The notes under the pieces are model-generated. The model was not told where the DNA came from. It did no database searches and saw nothing but the letters and a program-made list of their open reading frames with translations. Shown here in pieces: positions 22,201-32,166 of a stretch of DNA of 32,166 bases. Within the stretch, counting starts at the first letter, position 1; each line of letters begins with the position of its first letter. Where the stretch lies: contig WELB01000080.1 of assembly GCA_009602725.1 (NCBI GenBank), positions 210,288 through 242,453 on the forward strand, read 5' to 3'. Source of the stretch: Spirogloea muscicola. Its lineage: Eukaryota > Streptophyta > Zygnematophyceae > Spirogloeales > Spirogloeaceae. Made by a program: the position numbers and the translations under genes.

Positions 22201-24490
22201 ACGTCTCCACGATCTACTGTCCTGCATCAAGCCAATAAGGCTTGACTTGTACTGATACTTGTGTATAAATGCAGCTGTGGCTGGTAACTCTGCGCAATGC
22301 GCCCACCATGGTGCCCCAGATACTGTCGCTTTTCTCCCACCTAGTCCCTGTCATGGAGCGTAACTTTGACCACCTACAGGTCATCTCCTGATTGCTGCAC
22401 AGCAGTCCTTGCCTTCCTTGCGAAGTCGGATGCTTAGGTATCATGTACTCGTTCTAAATTGCCTCCTTGACTTCTCTTTCTAGCTGCGGAAGGTGATGAG
22501 AGATGGTCATCTCTGATTAGATCTGTGTAAATTATCCTGCCAGGTTGCTATGAAGATAACGGAGAGCTACATCCTCCTTGGTGGGGCCGATTTTTTGCAT
22601 CACCATGCTGCAGGCGTTGTCAGCATTCTTGAGTTGGTTATTGGAAATGTGAAGGAGAAGGGGTCGCTGGTCACTCTACCCGTTGTTGACGTGCTCATTC
22701 TCTGCTTTCCTGCTGAAGCTCCGCCTGCTCTTGAGAGTGTGCTGCAAGTACTACCTCTCACGCCACTCTCATCTGAAAGTTTCCCATCAATGTGAAACAT
22801 CAGTTGGTCTGTGCACTTTTATTTGGAGGGCATTTTAAGTGACATCAATGTCTGGCTCACTGTTTATGTCTCTGAAGACGTTACCCAGAGTGCATCCTCA
22901 ATCTCAGTGACGTGTGTGTGCTTCTGCAGAAGCTGCTCTATATATCCGTGGAAGGCCAGCCGGAGTCAGACATTGTAATTGCTGCGGCAGTGGCAGTATT
23001 AACAAGGGTGCTACTTCAGAACCCTGCATATTTTGTACAGCTTCTCTCGAAGCCAAGCACGACTGAGCTCCTCAAGAACCAACTTGCTGCACAATCCACA
23101 TCCTCAACACCTCTCCTGCTTTTCCTCGAAAGCTGGCTTGATAAGGTGAGTACAAGCCCCCATCATGCAATTGGACTGGTCTTCAATCCAATTAGCACGA
23201 GTTCATACAGTAGTTGAGTTGCACTAAGGGTTGACATGACATTGTGTGAAGCAATCTCTTGCCGGACATTGTTGTGGCCTCCACAGATTGATTCTATGTC
23301 ACAACCAGCCAAGCGCAAGTTGTCAGCTCTGGCTCTGTGCATCATACTGTCCTTCAAAAATACCGAGATCCTGGACAGGCTGGATCAGATACTCGGGTCT
23401 GTTTCTGCATGCCCATGTGGATCTTTGTGTCAGTGCTTCCTGACTCTTACTGCTTTATTGTGAGGTCATCTCGAGTTGGCATCGCAGACTATTCTAGGCA
23501 ATCCACTTCTCCAATTGCTGAGAGATCTTGAGATTACCTCCTCTGCCCTTCATTACAGGGCTTGCATGAGCATGCTCAATCAAAGCGAAGGTGACAAGGA
23601 TGGCCAACATGTGAGGTAAGTAGACAAACGCGGTGGGTGGACATGTAGGAAGCTCTTGCTGACACCATGAGGAGTGAGGGCAGTTGGCAAGTGCTTCTGA
23701 TAGCGAAGCAGCACTCTATCCTGAGATCTTTGATAGATGGAGAAGTTGGACTTGTAATGAGCATCACGTGACTGTTAGCACGGGGCCTGCCATTGCATGT
23801 GCTTCATTTCAGTCAAATTCAACTTTCATCTCAGTAAACGGTAGTGCCAGCTTTTGTCATGCAGCTATGATTACTGGCCAACTGGTTTGCTTGAAGACGA
23901 GTCACCTGAGAGCGAGTTTGCACGAAGGAGACAGGTAGTTAGATTGTCCTGGATCAACCCAAAAGTAGGATAACATAACCCAGAGAGCCAGAGGAGTTGT
24001 TGCCAATACACATGTCTATTGTGTCTGGTCCAATATATGATTCCATACATAATAATCTATTGTGAAGAGACATGATCCCCAGCCCAACGGTGCTCAGATG
24101 TACATCATTCCAGAAGTAGGATGATCAATCTAGAGAGCCACGATGAACAATTCCTAGTTGTTGCCAGTGAATGTGGTTATCATGTCTGGTCCAACATGCA
24201 GTTGCATATGTAATAATAAGAATGTATTGTAATGAGATTTTCCAGCCTGACAGTGCTTATAATCAGGGCGAACGCAACGAGTGCCGCGGTTGAAGAGAGT
24301 GTCCTGAGAATGTGTTGGGTTTCTGTGGCAGGTCTCAGCAGCAGATCCAGTCCACACACTCAGCTTGAAGCCTCTGCTCAAGGAGAAGCTGCAGGAGTGC
24401 TCGTCCGTGCACGGCGAGAGCCGCTTTCGAGAGGCCATGAGCAGATTGCACCCCTCCTTACTGGCTCAGCTTCAGCTTGTCATGCTCTGA
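16295..24490 (+). CDS. IPO11: importin-11-like karyopherin-beta (nuclear import receptor)
   Basis: A HEAT-repeat import receptor that binds Ran-GTP and carries cargo through nuclear pores. Exons: 16295-16438, 16566-16678, 16859-16931, 17133-17194, 17352-17493, 17769-18011, 18399-18465, 18718-19138, 19369-19516, 19987-20165, 20492-20591, 20856-20930, 21269-21403, 21541-21627, 21893-22075, 22275-22379, 22544-22747, 22930-23145, 23287-23400, 23488-23615, 23865-23934, 24332-24490. The total is 3168 nt, 1055 aa, all GT-AG and in phase; animal importin-11 is about 975 aa. Blocks matching it in order: ACEARPGF, RWLAAVYFKNSINRFW, LLISKIARFDYPREWPGLF, LSTKRLAADQRNFAE, CLKVLRRM, HPYSFSNA, ERFLIQCM, YFVLTAKDLEEW, LRRRVAWLLGQW, FNLVSLIIER, LNLLEDGMQLWLVTLRNAP, TRVLLQNPAYF, RKLSALALCIIL, and finally DPVHTLSLKPLLKEKL. 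The start at 16295 fits homology; an in-frame ATG at 16187 would add 36 low-complexity residues and cross the N at 16288. The junction after exon 19 is the least certain. Confidence 0.92.
23964..24259. repeat. diverged tandem duplication in last importin intron
   Basis: Two units, about 23964-24096 and 24115-24259, share in order AGTAGGAT, AGAGAGCCA, GTTGTTGCCA, TGTCTGGTCCAA, CATA-TAATAAT, TATTGT and CCAGCC-(A)-CGGTGCT-like blocks, with a period of about 151 bp. They lie in the 397-bp intron 21 and look like an old local duplication of non-coding sequence. No coding capacity is seen. Confidence 0.7.
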
Positions 24491-25780
24491 CACAACAAAC
24501 TGCCAGCCGCTGCCTTGGGGGCAAGAGACGGCGTACTCACAAGCAGCTCAGGCCGTAGCATGTCTGCTACGGTCTTGCAACATCTTCATGTTGGCCTCGT
24601 GCATCAGCAACATGGTTGAGTGCTTATTGGCGCAAAGTGGCACACGCTTTGGGGCTGTGGATCAGCAGCTGCCAGGTGCGTTCTGTATTCAGGAGCTCGT
24701 TGTTTGCCTGCATCCTGTTCTTGAAATAAGTTAGTGCGATCTACACATTTGCATTACATGCACTTCTCATCCTTAGTGAAGGACAAAAATGACAGACAAC
24801 AGGCTTTGCTGCTTGCCTAAGCAGTTGGTGTATGACACTACTCATGCAGTTGTGTCTTTGCATCTGCAGGTGCGAGCACATTGCTCGGACAGCTGAAAGC
24901 TGGCAATCAACCCATTCTTTCATTCATGATTTGTTGTAAACGCTCAAGGCTCTCAACAACGGTTGACATTCTTCCGATGCCTTGTTTGGAAGACGTTCCT
25001 CAGGTTGGTGAGCTCATGCACAACGTGCTCAGTCGAATAGATGCTTTGAGCAGGCTCAAGAGGGAGCACTGGCAGCGCCGACAAGTCACGGCGCAAGGGA
25101 ATTGGCTGTGTCTCGTCAGGTGCCGGGTGGGGGCGCAAGCAGCGGGGGCCTGGATCCCACAGACAGTCTTGGGGAGGGGAGACTGTGTCCGTGAGTGGGC
25201 GCCGAGTTCCGGCTTTGCCAGCCTTTGTGGGCTTTGCCCAAGTTTTAGCCCTGTGGAGGGAAGCCAGCATCTCCTTCTCGGGATTTGGGTAGTGAAGCGG
25301 ATTCTCCAGAAGGGCGCAGTGGCTGTGAAAAGCCAGCCAAAGACAAATCGACAAGGTCTGCAGGGGCTGGAAAGCGCAACCCTTGCATCAGCTTCACAAG
25401 TGATAATCTCAGATGGGAGCTCGGAGCTGCCTGGCTGACAGTTGCAAATCGTACTGCTATCTGCCTGCTATCGTTCTGCCACGTCGGAACCCAGAAGCGG
25501 CAGCCAAAGCGCGGCCTGCAGGCGAGGGCATGACAATCGCGTGGGTTGGAGGACCAACCTTGAGGGTTCAGAGTCGTGGGCACGGCGGGGTAGTCTGAGG
25601 ACGTCCCAGCAGAGAAGGCGCGCGGTGCACACGAAATGAAAGGGTGGCCAACACAAAAGCCAACACATGATTCGGGCAAAGGCTAATAGTGCAAACACTA
25701 AGTAGTTATGATACCAATCTCAAGAATCATACATCATATATGATTAGTACAACTTGGGGCTACGTGAAACGAAGGAATTG
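24491..25780. other. downstream of importin gene; unresolved coding potential
   Basis: 24491 onward begins with the importin 3' UTR. Between about 24600 and 25130 there are protein-like + strand stretches flanked by splice-like signals: a frame ending at the stop about 24946-24948 after a CAG at about 24867-24869, and an amphipathic stretch encoded about 25004-25090 containing ELMHNVLSRIDALSRLKREH. I cannot assign them to a gene. From 25130 to 25780 I recognise nothing; it may be repeat-derived, since short pieces such as AAAAGCCAGCC recur near 15520. Confidence 0.3.
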
Positions 25781-26932
25781 CTCGCCCATTGAGAATAGGG
25801 GCTGGAAAAGCCAGCGCAAAAAAGAATAAACAGAATACGAGAAGGGGGCCAGGGGAAGCGCTAAGAAGAACAAGCTCACAGAGAAACAAAGCAGCTACAA
25901 ATCAGTCAGTAACCTCTGCTAAGCAGCCGCAGGTCGGAGATGCTAAACGAGCCCGGGGGGTGGGAGCTCCTGGACAGAAGCCCGCTTGCCAAGTGGCGGC
26001 TTTCCGCACCACGCCACGTGGCGGCCACGGGCTGCCCTCCTGACCCACGCCGGATAGAGCTTGTCGGCGTGTCCGGGCTGTGGGAACCGTCAGCAGCGTC
26101 CGATTGCTACATCGACGGCCACAGAGTGGCTAGAATTTGGCGGGGCGGCCCGGCCGGAACACTCACCAGCCGCCGAGGTGGCGGGCCAAGCGGCTGCGAT
26201 GCCGCCACGTGGCACCCATTCGTCAGCCCCGGCGGAGGGGCTACGTCTCGTGGCGGGAGTGGCCGCGGCCCGCTCGGCTGTGCGGCCGATGTCGGGGGCC
26301 TCAGCTGCCGGCAGAGCCCCTCGCTGCTGCCTCTGGCAGAGGTTACTGAGTGATTCGTAGCTGCTCTGTTTTTCTGTGTGCTTGTTTTTCTTAGCGCTTC
26401 CCCTGGCCCCTTCTTGTATTCTGTTCATTCTTTTTTGGGCTGGCTTTTCCAGCCTCTATTCTCAATGGGCGAGCACTTTCTTCTGGCTCTGGCCACCAAT
26501 TCCACAAGCCTAGCATATCCGACCTGCGGCTGCTTAGCAGAGGTTACTGAGTGAATCGTAGCTGCTTTGTTTCTCTGTGTGCTTGTTCTTCTTAGCGCTT
26601 CCCTTGGCTGTGTGGGCTGGCTTTGCTAGCCCCTCTTTCTCTATGGGCGAGCCATCTCCCTTCTCGTACTCTGGTCATTCTTTTTTGGGCTGGCTTTTCC
26701 AGCCCCTATTCTCAGTGGGCGAGCACTTTCTACTTCCAGGAGCCTAGCGTCTCTGATCTGCGGCTGCTTAGCAGGGGTTACCGAGTGATTCGCAGCTGCT
26801 TTGTTCCTCTTGTGCTTGTCTTTCTTGGCGCTTCCCCTGGCCCCCTTCTCGTACTTCGTTCATTCCTTTTTGGGCTGGCTTTTCCAGCCCCTATCCTCAA
26901 TGGCCGCGCTTCTTCTGTCCTCAATGGGCGAG
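25781..26932. repeat. cluster of about 170-bp repeats, one inverted and three direct copies
   Basis: A unit beginning near GACCTGCGGCTGCTTAGCAG and GGTTACTGAGTGA and ending CTCAATGGGCGAGC occurs in reverse orientation at about 25781-25948 and in forward orientation at about 26335-26476, 26515-26652 and 26746-26932. A fourth forward piece, containing only the 3' half, is at about 26655-26726. All copies share CTTAGCGCTTCCC-like, TTTTTTGGGCTGGCTTTTCC-like and AGCCCCTATTCTCAATGGG-like blocks. The reversed and first forward copies enclose a spacer of roughly 385 bp, giving a hairpin-type arrangement that could be a MITE/fold-back element with later tandem copies. No transposase frame is visible. 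Confidence 0.8.
26013..26213. promoter_or_regulatory. two palindromic G-box sites in the repeat spacer
   Basis: The 10-bp palindrome GCCACGTGGC occurs at 26013-26022 and again at 26204-26213, both inside the spacer between the inverted repeat arms. The CACGTG core is the classic plant bZIP/bHLH site. Whether it acts here is unknown; the nearest downstream gene starts 1.26 kb away. Confidence 0.35.
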
Positions 26933-27369
26933 CCTTTTCTTCCTCAGTTGGAACGGCAGCTGACCTCCGTTCTGATCACGAGTGGGCTCAGGGAGGACAC
27001 CTGCGTGGGCGCCTACATGGGCTGCCACGGCGCCTCGAGGCCGAGCACCGCTTCCCCCCGCCTTGGCCACGTGGAGCAGAGCCGCCGACCCCGATCCTCG
27101 TGCGTCGGGCGGCTGGCGATACTAACCGGCTGTCAGCCGCCCATTACCGATAACAGCTGGCGGTGGCAGGCGTGGTGGCCCACAAGCCGTCCGATCGGTG
27201 TTGACAGGCCGCCAAGAGCCGCCGATGCAGTTCACTTACGGTGGCTGTTTGTCGCTATCATCAGCAGTCCATTGCAGTAGACTGACACATCAGCGGAGCC
27301 GCGACAGCGGCGATCCCCCTCCCCCGCGTAGCCCGCCGCGCAGCCCGCCGCGAATTGCGGCGCAACCCA

Positions 27370-27402
<33 letters not shown>

Positions 27403-27473
27403 CGTTGCCGCCGGGGGAGCCGCTAGCCGGGGTTCGTGGTCCACGGTCCAGGGTTTGGGGTTCAGGAGGCGCC
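26933..27473. other. 5' region of START-domain gene with GCC microsatellite
   Basis: This region has no gene I can support. It becomes increasingly GC-rich toward the START-domain gene and carries an uninterrupted (GCC)10 run at 27371-27400, about 75 bp before the ATG, then a degenerate telomere-like stretch (AGGGTTTGGGGTT) near 27450. Probably promoter and leader. Confidence 0.4.
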
Positions 27474-29603
27474 ATGGAGGTGGCGGCGCTGGCGTGGGAG
27501 TCGGCGGCGGCGGCGCTGCCGGTGCTGACGAGCGTCGCTGGCGTGGCGGCCGCCGTCGTCGGTTGGTCCTGGGCGCGCCGCCGCGCCGCCTGGCTGCCCG
27601 CACTCCTCGCCGCCCTCCGCCGCCCGATCCTCCTCCTNGCCGCCTTGCCCACGCTCGCCGCGCCGCCGGCGCTGCGCCTCCTCGACTGGCGGCTTCTCGC
27701 CGGGCGCCTGGGCGCCCTCGTCCTCGCCCGCGGCGCCGTCCTGTCCGTTGCGCAGGGCTTCAGGTACGTCCTGCTGCGGACGCTTGTCATAGCGCTTCTG
27801 TTTCTGGTCATGTCATGTGATTCTGGCAAGCCGAGGTCGCCAGCTGCAGTGACGGCGAGAAGCAGCACTGAGTATGGTTGTCAGTGCCGTTGTTTGCTTC
27901 GTGCAGTAAGGTGTCGGGGCTTGCACTCTGTGGCACCGGCGGCGTCGGCGGCGGCGGCAGCGGCACTGGCACAGCCAAGCTCGCGGCGCTGCCAGCCCCG
28001 GTAGCCGAGAAGCCGGCAGCTGCCGGCAGCTTGGAGCCCGCAACGGCCATTGGCAATGCGGCCGTCACCGATGACGACCTCGGGGATCTGCTGCGCCTGC
28101 TGGCCGCACCGGACGCCGGCGGCTCCTGGGAGCACGTCCTCGACAGGGCGTCTCCCTCTGTATCGTACACCGCCAGCCGGCGCGACTGTCACGTGGGTAC
28201 CCACTTCATCTTGCTGCAAGCCTCATTGCAGGAAGCTGCGCTGGTAGCAGTAGCTTGAACAATATAGCTGCTAGAGCCAATTAGGCTCTTGCTTAGAAGA
28301 ATCGAGGTATGCTGACGCTGGTGTAGCGTCATCCGGTGCAGGCGACAGGCCACACGGCCTACCTGAGCATGACCGTCTTCCAGGGCATGTCGCCGACGCT
28401 CGTGCGCGACTTCTACATGGACGGCAACTTCCAGTTCCAGTGGGACCCCATGCTCCGATCGGCACGCCGTCTGGCGCTGCGCAGCGCCGACGGCCTGGAG
28501 GTCGGTGCGCTCGTCAAGAAGTACCCGCTCTGCGCGCCCGCCGAGTTTGTGCTGGCGTGGCGCATCTGGGAGGCGCGCGACGACGCCGCCGGCACGTCCT
28601 ATTGTGTCATCAAGGTGCACCATGGCCGCCATTGCTGCGTGTGTGACTGCCACCAATTTGCTGCTCACAGTGGCTGCTTCGAGTGGCGCATCGGCTGGCA
28701 CAATCACTGGCTCTGTCGGCTCAGCCGGCTGCGGCCCTGCCGCGTACAGGCGTGCGAGCATCCCGCTGCGCCCCGGATACCCGGCCTTCGTCGTGTGGAG
28801 CTGTACAAGTCGGCGTGGCGCATACGGCCGGTCCCGGGGCCGGCCGGTGAGGGGACTGCGACAGAAGTGACCGCGGTGCATCTGGAGGACACAGGGGCGC
28901 ACCGCAGCGTGGCGCGAGCGGCTTTCCGGCGCGGCGCCTGGGGCTATGTGCGCCGCATGGACTCGTTCCTGCGGCAGTACGAGCGCGAGCGCAGGGCGGG
29001 CCTTGTGGCGGTGCAGGCCCCATCAGCGGTAACATACGCCCAGAAGGTGAGCTCGATAGCGCTGCTCGGTTTGCAGCAGCGACATACATACATGCTGCAG
29101 AGATCAGTTAGGCGTCAGTATTGGTCATGCAGTCGTGCACTGGCACCTGATATGGAGGCTTGACCGGTCCTTGGCTTGCCGTTATGCAGGTGCCATTGCA
29201 CTTGCTGGAGCTCGCCACAGCATCCGGCAGCGAGAGCCCGCCAGGCGAGGCTGCTGACGGCAGCAGAGCAACCTGCTGCATGGATCTAGTGGCAGTTGAA
29301 GGGCGTGAAAGCTGCGATAGGCACGGTGTTGCGGGATCATCCCAGGAACTGCGGGAGCCACGGACCTGGCCCTGGGCCCGCCGGCGGCAGCTCTTCAGGA
29401 GTACGCCGCCACTGGCTGCCATTGGTGGCGCCGCGGCGACGGCGGCGGCGCTTCTGACCGGCGGCGCCGCCGCACCATTGGGTGCCAAGATTGCGCTCGC
29501 CTGCCTCTTCCAGCAGGTCGCCGCAGTGGCGGCCGCGCGGTCGCGGCGACTACGGCGGCGCGCCAGCGGCAGAGCGGCTGCAGTGCCAAAAAGCTCAATT
29601 TGA
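27474..29603 (+). CDS. START-domain lipid-binding protein, plant PITP/StAR-like type, with hydrophobic ends
   Basis: A putative lipid-transfer or lipid-sensing protein; the ligand is unknown. Exons: 27474-27763, 27907-28192, 28327-28614, 28750-29046, 29190-29603; phases 2, 0, 0, 0; 1575 nt, 524 aa. The ATG has a strong context (GCGCCATGGAGG). Residues 1-97 contain two hydrophobic stretches (Ala/Val/Leu-rich, separated by an Arg-rich loop), likely membrane anchors. A Gly/Ala-rich linker follows, then the START domain from about 155 to 390: WEHVLDRASPSVSYTASRR, MTVFQGMSPTLVRDFYMDGN, FQFQWDPML, LVKKYPLCAPAEFVLAWRIW, YCVIK, RVELYKSAWRIRPV, EVTAVHLEDTG and FRRGAWGYVRRMDSFLRQY. These match the plant START family that keeps the K-FP-F-C-REY and R-RRVDL-YSSW blocks. 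The last exon ends with another Ala-rich hydrophobic segment and a basic tail. N at 27638 is a third codon position (CTN, Leu), so the protein is unaffected. The donor choice at 28193 rather than 28197 is set by phase. Confidence 0.85.
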
Positions 29604-29983
29604 CCGTCACCCCCACCCCCCTCCATTTTCCCTCTCTCCAAGTTAACTTACATTCATGGCCTGTCAGTGAGACTCAGCTTCCTCCATTAGGCCACCTTAT
29701 AGCTATTCCTAATTGCAGCAAGCAGAAGTTTGGGTATGAGCGGGGAACCAAATGCCTCGGCCCGCCTGCTTGCCTTCTGACATTCAGCCACATTTGGCGC
29801 AACCACAGAGCAGTCCCCTCATTATGGGCGCCCAGAAAATTGTTCGGATCCTAGTGAATACATCTGGCGCCACGCTACATCAAAGCTGCATAATGGAAAT
29901 AGAACCTCAGAGCAGATGAATGTATTAGTCATCCGTTGGCCGCCAGGCGTAGCTTGCACGAGCTTGCACATCTTTCCCTGCCC
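29604..29983. other. convergent intergenic region
   Basis: 380 bp between the stop codons of the START gene (+) and the MAP kinase gene (-). It holds both 3' ends; I see no other element. Confidence 0.4.
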
Positions 29984-31686
<1,703 letters not shown>

Positions 31687-31844
31687 GCCCGCCGCCGCCG
31701 CCGCCGCCGCTCCCGGCGGGAGCTCAGTAAGTCCGCCCTCCTCCAAGCATTTGCGCCGCGGCCACACGGCTGCCTGCCGCGCCTGCGGCCCAAGTACCGG
31801 CTTCTCAGCCCCCCACACCTTTCTCAACACCCCCCTCCTCTTCC

Positions 31845-32166
<322 letters not shown>

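Overview
The window is nuclear DNA from a green-lineage eukaryote. The genes are spliced, coding exons are GC-rich, introns are mostly about 90-450 bp, and several loci carry the plant-type telomere-like motif AAACCCTAA. Gene content also fits (group C MAP kinase, AMT2-type ammonium transporter, plant-type START protein). A GC-rich green alga is my best guess; the species cannot be named. I found no operons, CRISPR, phage or bacterial material.

Seven protein genes were rebuilt exon by exon, and six give complete phase-consistent models. In order: (1) + strand 197-3106, short-chain L-threonine 3-dehydrogenase (10 exons); (2) - strand 6563-3717, WD40 protein resembling plant DRS1/WDR76-type proteins (9 exons, 5' exon missing); (3) + strand 7622-9830, Lys-rich protein resembling RNA polymerase I subunit RPA34 (5 exons); (4) - strand 15181-11613, AMT2/MEP-type ammonium transporter (8 exons, two apparent GC-AG introns, one stop-free 165-bp intron); (5) + strand 16295-24490, importin-11-like karyopherin (22 exons); (6) + strand 27474-29603, START-domain lipid-binding protein (5 exons); (7) - strand 31686-29984, group C MAP kinase with a TEY loop (3 exons).

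The layout alternates: 1/2, 3/4 and 6/7 are convergent, 2/3 and 4/5 divergent. The genes do not form one pathway. They are housekeeping or signalling genes: threonine catabolism, chromatin/DNA-damage-type WD40, rRNA transcription, ammonium uptake, nuclear import, lipid transfer and signalling.

Non-coding structure: a fold-back repeat fills most of AMT intron 1; a diverged tandem duplication lies in the last importin intron; a cluster of about 170-bp repeats (one inverted, three direct, one partial) occupies 25.78-26.93 kb; a 28-bp perfect palindrome and paired teloboxes lie in the AMT/importin divergent interval; the right edge is a pyrimidine microsatellite running into 123 T. Three single N calls sit in GC-rich promoter or first-exon sequence. 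I found no convincing undescribed system. The most checkable oddities are the GC-AG introns and stop-free intron of the transporter, the repeat cluster, and two stretches of unresolved coding potential (9.84-11.04 and 24.6-25.1 kb).
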